Below are positions 41,769 through 52,633 of a stretch of DNA of 64,000 nucleotides, piece by piece; position 1 is the stretch's first letter, and every line of letters begins with the position of its first letter. The DNA is taken from NCBI GenBank assembly GCA_001313365.1, contig BBFS01000004.1, forward strand, positions 1 to 64,000. The letters run 5' to 3'. The notes under the pieces were generated by a model. It worked only from the letters and a program-made list of their open reading frames with translations, had not been told where the DNA came from and made no database searches. The position numbers and the translations under genes are program-made. The stretch comes from Paenarthrobacter nitroguajacolicus JCM 14115. Lineage in GTDB: Bacteria > Actinomycetota > Actinomycetes > Actinomycetales > Micrococcaceae.

Positions 41769-42885
41769 TTAGGCCAGTTCGCGCTTAATTGCTGCCACGA
41801 AAGCGTCAATGTCTTCCTCCGTGGTATCGAACGAACACATCCACCGAACTTCGCGGCGGGCGGCATCCCAGTCGTAGAAGGCGAAGGATTCACGCAGCTT
41901 GTCTGCCACGCCTTCGGGAAGGATGGCGAAGACGCCGTTGGACTGCGTTGCCTGGGTTGGCTTCACGCCGTCGAGTCCTTCCACTGCCGTTCGCAGGCGG
42001 GCGGCCATGGCGTTGGCGTGGGCGGCGGAACGCAGCCAGAGGCCATCCTCCAGCAGGGCAATGAACTGGGCCGAGATGAAGCGCATCTTCGATGCCAGTT
42101 GCATGTTCATCTTGCGCAGGAACTTCAGGCCGTCAGCCGCCTCCGGGTTCAGGGCCACCACGACTTCACCAAAAAGTAGTCCATTCTTGGTGCCGCCAAA
42201 GGACAGGATGTCCACGCCGGCGTCGCGGGGTGAACGCGCGGAGGGGGGAACGTCCAGGTGCGCTGCGGCGTTCGCAAGCCGGGCGCCATCCATGTGCAGC
42301 TTCATGCCTTTGGCGTGAGCGTGGTCGGCGATGGCCCGCACTTCTTGCGGCGTGTAGCAGGTGCCGAGCTCAGTGGTTTGGGTAATGGACACCACCAGCG
42401 GCTGGGCGCGGTGCTCGTCGCCCCCCCAGCCCCAGGCTTCACGGTCAATCAGCTCGGGCGTGAGCTTGCCGTCCTCGGTGGGCACTTGCAGGAGCTTGAT
42501 CCCGCCCACCCGTTCCGGTGCACCGTTCTCGTCCATGTTGATGTGTGCTGTGGAGGCGCAAATCACCGCGCCCCCCCACCGGGGGAAGGAGGGATTGCAG
42601 GGCAAGGACGTTGGCGCCGGTTCCGTTGAAGACCGGGAAGGTCTCGATGCCCGGGCCGAATTGTTGCTCCAGGACCTCCTGCAGCCGTGCCGTGTAGACG
42701 TCCTCGCCGTAGGACACCTGGTGCCCGCCGTTGGCGGTTGCCAGTGCTGAGAGGATCTCCGGATGTACGCCGGAGTAGTTGTCCGATGCGAACCCACGAA
42801 CCGCAGGGTTATGCAGTTGACCCGCGCCGGGGGTTTCATTGGCGCTGTGGATTGCCTCTGTTGTGCTCGTCACTTGTTCATTCAC
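41769..42885 (-). CDS. Low-specificity L-threonine aldolase
   Basis: This pyridoxal-phosphate enzyme splits threonine or allo-threonine to glycine and acetaldehyde. It starts MNEQVTSTTEAIHSANETPG and continues FASDNYSGVHPEILSALATA, NGGHQVSYGEDVYTARLQEV and FPVFNGTGANVLALQSLLP. The cofactor-binding MKLHMDGARLANAAAHLDV precedes the lysine motif DILSFGGTKNGLLFGE. The C-terminal domain ends FVAAIKRELA. About 370 residues. One break lies near 42580, the rest is open. Its start is 29 bases downstream of the SDR stop, in one operon-like run. Confidence 0.92.
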
Positions 42886-42914
42886 GCTTTCAAGTCTATT
42901 TGGCCGGCAGGATT

Positions 42915-43654
42915 CTATGTGGCCAGCAGGATGCGCTGGCCGTTGAGGGTGGCGGCGGGTTGTTCAAAGAGTCCGACGGCGGCAGCCGCCAGTTCTTCCA
43001 CGTCCGTGAACCCGGGGGAATCGCCTTTCCGGATGGGCTTCCCGCATGGCTGGATCCACGAGGGCTTTGACCACGAAAATTACTGCCGCGCTGTGCTGCC
43101 CGGTGAGGCTTCCGCGTTCCCGGCTGTTCCGGATTGCGCCCGCCGGAAACCATCCGCTACCGCCAAGGTCCAAGCTTCTGCAGCTGCTTTTGCCGCCGCG
43201 TAGCTGGCGGCTGCAGCTGTTGGAGCAGCGGCGGTGGTTGACGACACCATGGCAAAACGGCCGTGCGGGGGGGATGCTTCAATCTGGCCGTAGAAGACCC
43301 GGGAGACGTTGCGGAGTGTGGTCACAGCGCTCCGTTCCATCGAGTCCCAATCCTCATCCGTTTGGTCTTCGATGCCCTTGGCGCCCCGCCAGCCGCCCAC
43401 CAAGTGGATCACGCCGTCGATGCCCTCGATCCCGAGGTCACGGAAGCTGGCAGCAAGTTCGCGTACGGAATCCAGGCTGGAGAGATCGGAAACCAGGGGA
43501 GTTGCCCCCATTGCCGGCCTCAGCCGCGGCCGCTTTGATCCGGACATCGTCCGAACCCACGGTGAGCACCCTGTGACGCGGCCCCCAACGCACGCGCCAC
43601 GGCGATGCCCGATGCGCTGCTTCCGCCGGTCACAAGGATAGTCAGTGTGGTCAT
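42915..43654 (-). CDS. Short-chain dehydrogenase/reductase (SDR) family protein
   Basis: The start MTTLTILVTGGSSASGIAVA shows the nucleotide-binding TGGSSxSGIA motif. After a break near 43565 it continues PLVSDLSSLDSVRELAASFR, IDGVIHLVGGWRGAKGIEDQ and then RFAMVSSTTAAAPTAAAASY with the catalytic Ser and the YAAAK tyrosine-lysine pair. The C-terminal part is broken near 43125 and 43000 but recovers GFTDVEELAAAAVGLFEQPA and ends LNGQRILLAT. About 245 residues. Its start overlaps the DUF6421 stop (TGATG). The substrate is unknown. Confidence 0.87.
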
Positions 43655-45039
43655 CAGGCCGCCGTCGAGCCAGTAATTCCGGTGGTGGACTCGATGACAG
43701 GGCGCATCTTCTTCTCCAGTGCTTCGTAGAACATGGACAGGGGGAACTCGTCATCCAGCACCTGGTCCGTGAGGCCGCGGGGCGGACCGTCCAAGGGCAG
43801 CGCGTCCGGGCCTTGGCCCATACCGACGCCGGGTGGGGGAGTCACGGTGCTCGAAATGAGCTCGTACGCTGCCAGCCAGTGGGCAGCCTTCGGGCGGTCG
43901 ATCGAGCGCCAGTAGAGCTCCTCGATTTTGGCACCGAGTTCCACTACAACCGAGGCAGCTTCGTCCCAGTCGATGGAGAGCTTGCTGTCCGTCCAGTGGA
44001 GCACGTGGTGCTGGTGCATCCATGCGAACAGGAGCTGGCCACCCAGGCCGTCGTAGTTACGGACGCGGCTGCCCGTGATGGCGAAACGGAAAATCCGGTC
44101 GAAGATCACTGCATACTGGACGAGCTTTGCATGTTTGCGGGCATCGGGGGGGTCGGCTTCTTCGTCTTTTTCAATGCGTACGGACTCACGGAACGCGGTC
44201 AGATCGCAGCGCAGTTCCTCCAGCGAGTAAAGGAAAAACGGCATCCGCTGCTTGATCATGAACGGATCGAAGGGAAGGTCCCCCGCGCATGTGGGTGCGG
44301 TCGTGGATCAGGTCCCACATGACAAAGGTTCGCTGAGTCAGTTCCTGGTCCTCGATGAGCTGAGCTGCATCCTCGGGGGAGTTCCAGCGACGTGGTGGCC
44401 GCAGCTGCCTTGAGGACGCGGCGGAAACGAGCGGCCTCGCGGTCGGCGAAGATGGCGCCCCCCCAAGTAAAGGTAGGGGGTCTCGCGGACGGCCACCGTC
44501 TCGGGGGAAGAGTACAGCCGAGTTGGTGTCGTACCCGGGAGTGAAATCCACGAAGCGGATGGGGGACGAAGAGCTTGTTGGAGTACTCGCCGGCCTCCAG
44601 GCCGCCAATGAACTCCGGCCAGATAACCTCGATCAGGACGGCTTCGACCAACCTGTTGGTGCTGCCGTTCTGCGTGTACATGGGGGGGAAAACCACCAGG
44701 TGCTGGAGGCCGTCAATGCGCTGCTCCTGGGGGGGCTGGAACGCTGGAGGGAGTCCAGGAAGTCCGGCACCCCGAAGCCGCCCTCGACCCATCGGCCGAA
44801 GTCTTGTACCAGGAGTTCCAGGTACCGGGCATCGTGGGGGGGAAGTGCGGTGCCAGGGCTGCGATGGCGTCAGTCACTGTGGCAACGAGGCTCGCCGCCT
44901 CGGAGTGGGCTGCGGAATCGGCAATGGAGCCGTCCTGCTCCTGGAGTGCCTGCAGAGCTGTGGCTGCAGCCTTCAGGGTCATCCATTCGGCGTTGTCGGC
45001 GGTGACACGCGGCAGGATAGTGGTGGTGATAGTGGTCAT
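43654..45039 (-). CDS. DUF6421 family protein
   Basis: The start MTTITTTILPRVTADNAEWM leads to TALQALQEQDGSIADSAAHS and, after a break near 44835, LQHLVVFPPMYTQNGSTNRL, VEAVLIEVIWPEFIGGLEAG and PIRFVDFTPGYDTNSAVLFP. ELTQRTFVMWDLIHDRTHMR is the most conserved block and could supply metal ligands (Asp, His). Then come KQRMPFFLYSLEELRCDLTA and LLFAWMHQHHVLHWTDSKLS. About 460 residues with no membrane segment. The function is unknown; His/Asp-rich motifs suggest a metalloenzyme, which is inference. Further breaks lie near 44740, 44565, 44510, 44380 and 44270. Confidence 0.8.
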
Positions 45040-45189
45040 GGAGCCCGGCCCTTTCGAAGTGGTGTTTGCTTCTGGGCCGAGCGTAGCAAGCAAAAAGCGT
45101 TGCTAATCCAAGAATGGCTTGAGCATAAGAAAGTCTTGGCCATCCGGTGCGTGAAGGCGGGTTGAGATTCAGTCCCGCCATATGGAGCC

Positions 45190-45244
45190 CCCCAAAAAAC
45201 GCTGAGTTCCCGGACGGCCGGCAAAGCGCCAGCCCGTCCGGAAC
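45190..45244 (-). terminator. Intrinsic terminator of msrB
   Basis: On the minus strand GTTCCGGACGG pairs with CCGTCCGGGAAC (45206-45244), followed after CTCAGC by GTTTTTTGGGG. It starts just after the msrB stop, and the T-run makes it a good intrinsic terminator. Confidence 0.75.
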
Positions 45245-45247
45245 TGC

Positions 45248-45690
45248 CTAGCTCTCTTCCGGCGTCACCAAGCGAAGCGACACGGAATTAATGCAGAACC
45301 GCTGGTCCGTGGGCGTGCCATAGCCCTCGCCCTCGAAAACGTGCCCCCCCAGATGAGAGTCACAGTTGGCGCACCGGACTTCAACACGATCCATTCCCAT
45401 GGTGCGGTCATGGAGATACCGGACCGTACCTTCGGCCAAGGCGCCCAGAACGACGGCCAACCACAATGGGAATCAAATTTCTCCCGGCTGGTGAACAACC
45501 GGCTGCCACAAGCACGACACTGGTACTCGCCTTCCGTGTGGGTGTCCCAGTACTCGCCCGTGTATGGCCGCTCGGTTCCCGCCTGCCGAAGAACACGGTA
45601 TTCCTCGGGCGTCAGCTCCTCCCGCCACTGGGCATCGCTCTTTTCCACGGGCACAGAAGTTGTCTTGCTGGTGTTGTCAGGAGTGTTCAT
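45248..45690 (-). CDS. msrB: Peptide-methionine (R)-S-oxide reductase MsrB
   Basis: MsrB repairs the R epimer of oxidised methionine. I start at [20 protein letters not shown] (45690), although a GTG at 45708 would add six residues. The zinc Cys pairs lie in [12 protein letters not shown] and [20 protein letters not shown] (family SHLGHVFEG, one residue gained at a seven-G run). The catalytic Cys is in [13 protein letters not shown]. About 145 residues. A single break near 45450 separates the halves. The unknown gene upstream ends 15 bases before this start. Confidence 0.94.
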
Positions 45691-45704
45691 GTCTAATGCA
45701 ACGC

Positions 45705-46201
45705 TCACGAGTCGCCGATAAATCCCGAACCCGCGTACAGGTGGAGGACCGGAAGACCCAGCTGATCCTGTGCCTTATTGGCCCAGTCAGTGTGGAACGT
45801 GTCCGAAATGGCATGGGGGGGCCGGGTAATGACAACCGCCTGCGCGGCGTCCACCGCACGGACCTTTGCCACCAAGCCGGCCACGGCGCCGCCGTCGACG
45901 ACCTCCCCGGTGACGCCACCGCCCAACCCGGCCAACGCCGCCAGCGATGCAGCCAGCGTCTCAGAGGCCTCCGCACGCTCAGCCTCAGGGTCGGGATGCT
46001 GTGCAGTTAGTTCCCGGAACGCCTTGGCGATATCAAGCAGCGACAGGTTTTCCAGGAAGTCGACCAGAAGATGTCGCTCTGTGTTTGAGGGGACCAAGAC
46101 AATGAGGGGGGCGCATCACCGCCGTCGAGCAATTTGGCGATATTAACGCGGTCGTCGGGGCCGAGGGGCTCTTCAGTCAGGATGACGATGGGATCACTCA
46201 T
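45705..46201 (-). CDS. Conserved protein of unknown function
   Basis: The protein of about 165 residues begins MSDPIVILTEEPLGPDDRVN. After a seven-G run near 46110 it reads LVPSNTERHLLVDFLENLSL and DIAKAFRELTAQHPDPEAER. A Gly/Ala-rich middle follows, then VDAAQAVVITRPPHAISDTF and GLPVLHLYAGSGFIGDS. The alternating strand-helix pattern with a late Gly-rich loop resembles nucleotide-binding UspA-like folds, but this is a weak impression. It is immediately upstream of msrB on the same strand. Confidence 0.68.
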
Positions 46202-46337
46202 GGCTACAGCGTAGTCCCGGCGAACCGCTGTCCGCAGATTTTTGGGACTCTGATTCACGCGCCAGGATTCGCGGGCCGATGCGCCGCGCGGTCCACGCCT
46301 GCCCCAAGCACCGCCGCTGAGCAGCAACAATGGAACC

Positions 46338-47609
46338 ATGGCATCGACTACCCCCGCCAGCGAGCGACGCTGCAGACAAGAAACTCTCCCTCCGAACCAA
46401 ATGGGCCATCGCAGGATTCCTGGCCGGCGGTACCGTAGCCGGTCTGGTAGGCGCGGGATCCTCGGCGCTCGCCGTGTATTTTGCCCGCCGTGTCATCACG
46501 CCCGCAGCCCGGCACGAGGACCAGGAAGTACTTGCCGTAATCCGCGGTGACAAGGGACCTCAGGTCATTCTTGCGGCCACCCCTGATACCACCATCGACG
46601 CGTCTTCAGCCTCTTCTTCTCCGGCGGCCAAGGACATGCCAGGATCGGCCGGATTGTGTCCTACTCGCCCGCCGAGCAAACCGTACTGCGCGAGGTCGAG
46701 GAAGTTTACAGTGGCAACCTCCCGGAGGCGCGCCGTGCTTGGTGGAGCGGTGCAACGTACCCGGACCCGGCCGCGATCGGCCTTGCGGCCGAGGACGTGG
46801 ACATAGAGATCGACGGCGGGAAAGCACCTGCCTGGCTGATCCGGGCCGAAGCTTCGCCGCGGCGCCAGTCTGCGCAATCATGGTCCACGGCCGCGGAGCC
46901 ACGCGCTGGAAGGCCTTCGTGCCGTCCGCACTGCACGGGAACTCGGTATGGACAGCCTGTTGATTTCCTACCGTAATGACGGACTTGCCCCCGCCGCGCC
47001 GGATGGACGATACGGCCTCGGTTCCACGGAATGGCGCGACGTTGAGGCCGCGATCGGATACGCACTGGATCAGGGTGCGCAGGAAATAGTTTTGTTTGGC
47101 TGGTCCATGGGCGGAGCGATCAGCCTGCAAACAGCGGACCTGTCCAAGCACCGCCACCTCATCCGCGCGTTGGTACTGGATGCCCCCCCGGTCATCAATT
47201 GGGTCAATGTCATGGCCCACCACGCCGAGATGAACAGGATCCCCCCCTACAACGTGGGCAGGTATGGACAGATGATGCTGAGCCATCCCTTGGGGCGCAG
47301 GCTGACCGGACTATCTGCCTGTGGACCTGAAAGCAATGGACTGGGAAGCGCGGGCAGTCGAGTTGCGGACCCCCCCACCTTGCTGATCCACAGCGTGGAC
47401 GACGACTACGTGCTTCGGGCCTTCCGCGAGCCTTGCGGAGAAGAACCCCGAGATGGTCACCTTTGAGCCGTTCGACGCGCCCGGCACACCAAAGAGTGAA
47501 CGTGGACCCCGAACGCTGGGAGCGCCTGGTCCGCGCCTGGCTCCAGAGGCAACTGGCTCCCCCCCGAAACAATCCCGGGCAGACGGGCGCCACCGGGCAG
47601 CCTGGCTGA
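46338..47609 (+). CDS. Alpha/beta hydrolase with N-terminal membrane anchor
   Basis: The start MASTTPAS is followed by AIAGFLAGGTVAGLVGAGSS, one membrane helix, so the enzyme is probably anchored facing outward or to the inner leaflet. The catalytic domain shows CAIMVHGRGATRW (oxyanion HG), GSTEWRDVEAAIGYALDQGA, the nucleophile elbow IVLFGWSMGGAISLQTADLS, TLLIHSVDDDYV with the acidic residue and a late His after a break near 47490. About 420 residues. Other breaks lie near 46605, 46855, 46905, 47320 and 47430. Substrate unknown; esterase or peptidase activity is likely. Confidence 0.85.
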
Positions 47610-47649
47610 GGAACCCCCCCGGAGTTGCGGGTGTCCAGGCGGTTTCGGG

Positions 47650-48158
47650 TCAGCCCTTGATGCTTGAGGCAGTGCCGATGGGAGCCGTGATGGCCTTGGT
47701 AAGCCGGACGAGATCGGCCGGAGCCAGCTCAATGTCCAGTCCACGGCGGCCACCGGACACAAGGAGGGTAGCCAAGTCCAAGGCAGACTCGTCAAGGACT
47801 GTGGGGGGAGGCCTGCCGCTGTCCCAGCGGCGATATGCCTCCCAGCACATATCCGGTGCGCCGTTCGGCGGCCTTGGGATCGGCCATTGCTGCCTTCTTG
47901 GCTCCGAGGCTGCTGCGACGGACTTTAGGTCGAGGTTCCCGGACACCGGAACGATGGCCACTGCCAGGCGGCCTTCAACCTCCACCATGAGGGTCTTGAA
48001 AACCCGTTCAGGCTCAATGCCCAGGACTTCCGAGGCTCCATGCCGTAACTGGCCGCCGACGGATCGTGCGCATAGGGGGGGTGCAACACGAAGGGAACGC
48101 CGGCCGCTGCAAGTGCTGCAGTAGCCGGCGTTCCCTGTGAAGCCATCTTCTTGGCCAT
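47650..48158 (-). CDS. ybaK: Cys-tRNA(Pro)/Cys-tRNA(Cys) deacylase YbaK
   Basis: YbaK removes cysteine wrongly attached to tRNA-Pro. The start [20 protein letters not shown] and VPFVLHP lead to [12 protein letters not shown]. After a break near 48030 the protein continues [36 protein letters not shown], which carries the usual K-A-hydrophobic pocket residues, and [20 protein letters not shown]. It ends [17 protein letters not shown]. About 168 residues. Its promoter side abuts sufE on the same strand with a 33-base gap. Confidence 0.9.
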
Positions 48159-48190
48159 ACCTGTGGTTGTGCCTTCAGTTTTCCAGCGGG

Positions 48191-48657
48191 TCAGTTTTCC
48201 AGCCGGCTGGCGGCTGCGACTTTCCGCTTGATACGCCCCAGCATGGCGGTCATTCCCCGCATGCGCAGGGGGAGTGATGGCCCGGGTGAGGCCCAGCAAC
48301 TCCGGCATATCGTCGGGCACGGCAAGGATTTCCTCTGCAGTCAATCCATCCAGGCCCTCGTGCAGGACCCCTGCGAAGCCGCGCGTTGTGGGCGCCTCCT
48401 GAGGAGCTTTGAAGAAGAGCCGGTAGGCGCGGGCGCGCCGTCGGGATTTTTCTCGGACTCAATGGTGAGAAACAACGGTGACTGGCACTCCACAACCTGT
48501 TCCAGCAGTTCGGGGGGGTGGTCCTTCAAGCGCTCTGGAAGCTCCGGCAACCCCCCCTCGAGAATTCGAGCAGGAGTTGCAGGCGGTCAGGCTCCGTCAG
48601 TGCCTGGAAGTCATCGACGATTTCCGCCAGGGCGGTGGGCAAAGTGTTCGTACTCAT
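48191..48657 (-). CDS. sufE: SufE family cysteine desulfuration protein
   Basis: SufE accepts sulfur from a cysteine desulfurase for iron-sulfur cluster building. The start MSTNTLPTALAEIVDDFQAL leads to EQVVECQSPLFLTIES with the sulfur-accepting Cys. After a break near 48420 the protein reads GFAGVLHEGLDGLTAEEILA, VPDDMPELLGLTRAITPLRM and RGMTAMLGRIKRKVAAASRL. About 150 residues. It sits between ybaK and a sulfurtransferase on the same strand, a grouping also seen in mycobacteria. Confidence 0.9.
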
Positions 48658-48749
48658 CACTTCCAGCTTACGCACAACAGCGGTCAATGCATCTTGTGTG
48701 GCCGAACACTACGGATGCCTTATTCCCTGCCTTGGTGCTGACCGGGCCC

Positions 48750-49679
48750 CTAGTTGCTGACGAGGGACGCAGGAACGGAACCGCGCTCGGCGCCCTTGAC
48801 GATGGGAACCCGCACAGCGTTGCCCCACTCGGTCCAGGAGCGTCGTAGTTGCGGACAGTGTCGAAGCCCAGCAGGTACTTCAGCGCGAACCAGGTGTGGC
48901 TGGAACGCTCGCCGATGCGGCAGTAGGCCACCACGTCATCGCCGGGTTCCAAGCCAGCCTCGCCGAGGTACAGGGCTTCGAGCTCTTCACGGCTCCGGTA
49001 AGTGCCGTCTTCAGCCGCAGCGCGTGCCCACGGGATGGACGCGGCGGTGGGAATGTGGCCCCCCCGCGCAGCGCGCCCTCTTCGGGGTAGGCCGGCATGT
49101 GCGTGCGCTGTCCCGTGTATTCCTCAGGGGAGCGGACATCGATGAGGGGATTGCCCAAGTGTGCCAGGACGTCTTCCTTGAACGCGCGGATCGGAGCATC
49201 ATTGCGCTCCACCTCCGGGTATTCACCCACTGAGGGCTGTGTGACGTCGGTGGTCAGCTCGCGTCCTTCGGCGATCCACTTGTCGCGGCCACCATCGAGG
49301 AGGCGGACATCCTCATGGCCGAACAGCGTAAAGACCCAAAGCGCGTAGGCAGCCCACCAGTTGGACTTGTCACCGTAGATGACCACGGTGCTGTCGCGGG
49401 AGATGCCCTTGGAGGCCGCGAGGGCGGCAAAAGCGGCGCCGTCCACGTAGTCGCGGGTGACCTCGTCATTCAGGTCGGTGTGCCAGTCAATCTTGACGCG
49501 CCCGGGATGTGGCCGGTTTCGTAGAGAAGAACGTCTTCGTCGGACTCGACAACCACAAGCTTGCCATCGGCAATGGCGCCGTCTGCAAGGGCTGCCGCGA
49601 GCCACTCAGTGGACACAAGGCGTTCGGGGGGGTTCGCATACGATGCAAACTTTTCGTTCTGTTCAACTGGGTAGGACAT
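48750..49679 (-). CDS. sseA: Thiosulfate/3-mercaptopyruvate sulfurtransferase (two rhodanese domains)
   Basis: The start [17 protein letters not shown] leads to [20 protein letters not shown], then [20 protein letters not shown] for the first, inactive rhodanese domain. The second domain has [20 protein letters not shown] and the active-site loop [20 protein letters not shown] with the catalytic Cys. The C-terminus reads [19 protein letters not shown] and ends VPASLVSN. About 305 residues. Breaks near 49500, 49055 and 48830. Adjacent to sufE, it probably feeds sulfur transfer or cyanide/thiosulfate handling. Confidence 0.92.
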
Positions 49680-49891
49680 GGTGATGGCCTTTCACTGACA
49701 ACGGTCGGAGCCAGGCCGTGGAAGGTGGTGCAGGTGCCGGCCGGGCGTGCTCCAACACTAACCACGGGCAGCGAGGAATGCTTCCCTGTGGTCATACGGT
49801 GAAACATGGGCTTGGTCACGTGGCGGTTTTCCGAGTGTCCAATGCCGGTATTCTTGCTGGGGGGGACCTAATACCGAAGGAACGGACCACC

Positions 49892-50934
49892 GTGGTAAAG
49901 ATCGAACAACTGGCTGCCCGCACACCGGCAGTCTCCGTGGAGGAACTCCTCAAGGGTTTCTACCCGTCTCCGCGATTCGGAGAGGTATCGTTCGACAGCT
50001 ACCGGCCGGATCCTTCCCAGCCGAGCCAGGCAAACGCAGTGAAGCTGCTTTCCGCATTTGCCGACGGCGTGGGATCCGATGACGGTGGCGGTCTCTTCAA
50101 GAAGTTGTTCGCCAAGAAGGCGCCTGCAACGAGGGCAGGAATCTACCTCGACGGCGGTTTTGGTGTGGGTAAGACCCACCTCCTGGCTTCCCTTTGGCAC
50201 AGGTCGCCGGGCCCGAAGGCCTTCGGTACGTTTGTGGAATACACCAACCTCGTGGGTGCGCTGTCCTTCCGCAAGACCGTGGAAGCCTCAGCAGCTACAA
50301 GCTGGTGTGCATCGACGAATTCGAACTTGATGATCCCGGAGACACCGTGCTCATGTCCCGGCTCATGCGCGAACTCGCCGACGCCGGTGTGAAGCTCGCG
50401 GCCACGTCCAACACGCTTCCCGGTTCCTTGGGTGAAGGACGCTTCGCGGCAGTGGACTTCCAGCGCGAAATCCAGGTTCTGGCCGACCAGTTCGACGTCG
50501 TCAGGATCGACGGCGAAGACTTCCGCCACCGCGGTTTGCCCGCGGCTCCCGCACCGCTCAAGACCGAAGAGCTTAAGCACCGTATGCGTGCTGAGTTCGA
50601 CGGTAAGACTGTGGCTGTGGACGATTTCCGCACTCTGGTCAACCATCTGGCCGCCGTCCACCCCAGCCGTTACCGGCAGCTTATCTCGGGGGGGGTGGAG
50701 GCCGTGGTGTGGAGCGACGTCGAAACCATCACCGAACAGGCCGTCGCCCTACGCTTTGTGGTTCTTGCGGACCGGCTCTATGACAAAGACGTGCCGATCC
50801 TGGCCAGTGGCGTACCTTTCGATAAGCTCTTTACCGAAGAGATGATGACCGGTGGCTACACCAAGAAGTACTTCCGTGCTGTGTCCAGGCTGACGGCTCT
50901 GGCCCGTGAGGCCCAAAACCACGAGCCTGCCTGA
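49892..50934 (+). CDS. zapE: Cell division protein ZapE (AFG1-like ATPase)
   Basis: The start is GTG 49892 (VVKIEQLAARTPAVSVEELL). It is followed by FGEVSFDSYRPDPSQPSQAN, the Walker A GGFGVGKTHLLASLWH, TFVEYTNLVGALSFRKTVEA and the Walker B KLVCIDEFELDDPGDTVLMS. ELADAGVKLAATSNTLPG is the sensor region. The C-terminal helical part includes DRLYDKDVPILASGVPFDKL and YTKKYFRAVSRLTALAREA. About 345 residues. One break lies near 50290. The 212-base gap before it contains no other gene. It is divergent from the sulfurtransferase. Confidence 0.9.
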
Positions 50935-50953
50935 TCCAGGGTTGCTGCCTGCT

Positions 50954-52180
50954 TCAGGATTTCTGAACAGGTTCGCGGCTCTTCAGCATCCACCGCACCA
51001 GGATGCCGCCTGCCAATGCCCAGAAAGCAGCGCCAACGCCGGCGAAGCTCAGGCCTGATGCTGCCAGCAGGAAGGTGATGCAGGCGGGAATACGTTCCTC
51101 GGCAACCGCCAGTGCAGACGAGATGGACGAGGCCAGCGTCCCCCCCAGGAGTGCGAGTCCGGCCACGGTCTCGAGAAGTCCGGGCGGTGCTGCAGCCACC
51201 AAGGTGACAAGTGCCGCTGAGGCAGCGGCCAGGATCAGGTAGCAAAGCCTGAGACGAACGCCGCGATCCACCGCCTGCCATGGTCTTTGCCTGCCTCCTC
51301 ACCCGCCGCCAAGGCTGCGCTCAGGCAGCCAGGTTGATCGCATGGCCTCCAAACGGCGCTCCCGCGATGGTGCCCGCTCCGGTCACAAGCATCGACGGCC
51401 GCCAGGGGGGGTGGTGTAGCCGAACGACTTCAGTACCGCGACGCCGGGAATGTTCTGTGACGCCATGGTGACGATGAAGAGAGGCAGCGCCAAACCCACC
51501 GCAGCTTCCACGGTAAATGCCGGTGTGGTCCACTCCAGCCTTGGCAGGAGGCCGCCGCCGGGAATCTGAACGCCGTTGGACACGATGTGGACGCCGACTA
51601 CCGCCAGCGCGACGAGCAGCGATGCCGGCACCGACCAACGTGGTGCGAATTTCATCAGGACCACCCAGCACACCACCACTGGTGCGATGAACAGGGGGAG
51701 CCGATCCCAACGATTTGAAGGGTGCGAGGCATAGCGGGAGTAGCACGCCGGCGAGCATTGCCTGCGCCAGTGCGGTGGGGATCTTCGCCATGATCCTGCC
51801 CAGGACGGGAAGTAGCCCGCTCAGGACGATCAGCACCCCCCCGACGATCAGGAACGCACCCACAGCAGCCGGCCAGCCGCCGTCGACCATTCCAGCGGAG
51901 GCGAGCAGCGCAGCGCCGGGCGTGGACCACGCCAAAGTTACGGGCATCCGGGACCGCCACGAGAGCCACAGGATTCCCAGTCCAAAGGTGAGCGTCAGCG
52001 CTAATAGGCCGCTGGATGCTTGTGCCTGGTTCGCCCCCCCGACAGCCTTCAAACCCGCCAGGACCACAGCGAATGACGAGGTGAAACCCACGAGGCGGTG
52101 ACGATGCCTGCCGTGATGGGTGGTCCCAGCGTCTCCTTGGCGGCGCGGCTTTGGACGGCAGGAGTGGAAGCTGAAGGCAT
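50954..52180 (-). CDS. benE: BenE-type benzoate/proton symporter family membrane protein
   Basis: The start MPSASTPAVQSRAAKETLGP leads to TAGIVTALVGFTSSFAVVLA, GILWLSWRSRMPVTLAWSTP and GAALLASAGMVDGGWPAAVG. Later blocks are IMAKIPTALAQAMLAGVLLP, VTMASQNIPGVAVLKSFGYT with the conserved MASQN-PG motif, TGAGTIAGAPFGGHAINLAA and a final helix pair. About 400 residues and 10-12 membrane helices. Breaks lie near 52100, 51700, 51410 and 51265. No aromatic degradation genes are nearby, so benzoate as substrate is by family only. Confidence 0.88.
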
Positions 52181-52229
52181 AACGTCCAACGTACCTGACC
52201 AGCCGGTTTAGCGGCTGCCCGTTAAACGC

Positions 52230-52274
52230 CAAGGGCACCGGTAGCGCCTCTCGGCGGGACCGGTGCCCCCCTTG
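52230..52274 (-). terminator. Hairpin downstream of the antitoxin-like gene
   Basis: CAAGGGCACCGGT pairs with ACCGGTGCCCCCCTTG with about 16 bases of loop between. It lies between the antitoxin-like gene and benE, both on the minus strand, and is followed there by GGCGTTTAAC. A seven-C artefact probably inflates one arm. Confidence 0.6.
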
Positions 52275-52301
52275 ACGTATCTGGTACGGCGGCTCAGGCA
52301 G

Positions 52302-52529
52302 CTACGGCTGCTTCGGCTCATCCGTGACGGGAGCCTGTCCAGGCTTGCCGTCGTTCTTGGCCACGAAATCGGAAGCGGCATTCTGGACTTTGTCGACGTG
52401 ACCGGCGTACTTGCCGCCCGTCTTCTGGTCCACAAAATCCCCGGCCTTGTCGATGCCATTCTTGATGGCTTCTTCGTTGCCTTGAATGAGACCCTGAGCC
52501 TTGCCCTTCAGGTCGTCAATTAAACCCAC
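52302..52529 (-). CDS. Small antitoxin-like protein (Rv0909/MT0933-type)
   Basis: This intact 75-residue protein starts at GTG 52529 after GGGAGGTGCCC and reads VGLIDDLKGKAQGLIQGNEE, AIKNGIDKAGDFVDQKTGGK and YAGHVDKVQNAASDFVAKND, with a Pro-rich end. The amphipathic repeated helices match the MT0933-like family, which is labelled antitoxin from a few mycobacterial cases. No toxin gene is next to it. A stress-response or CsbD-like role is an equally fair reading. Confidence 0.8.
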   Translation of the reverse strand: MGLIDDLKGKAQGLIQGNEEAIKNGIDKAGDFVDQKTGGKYAGHVDKVQNAASDFVAKNDGKPGQAPVTDEPKQP

Positions 52530-52633
52530 GGGCACCTCCCTTCCATTCGCGGAGCCAGTTCGCTCCTCCGCGTCCGACCCTAACACCAGTTCTCCGGGGG
52601 GGTGCCAAGGTTCGGCGGCGGCCTGTGGACGAA

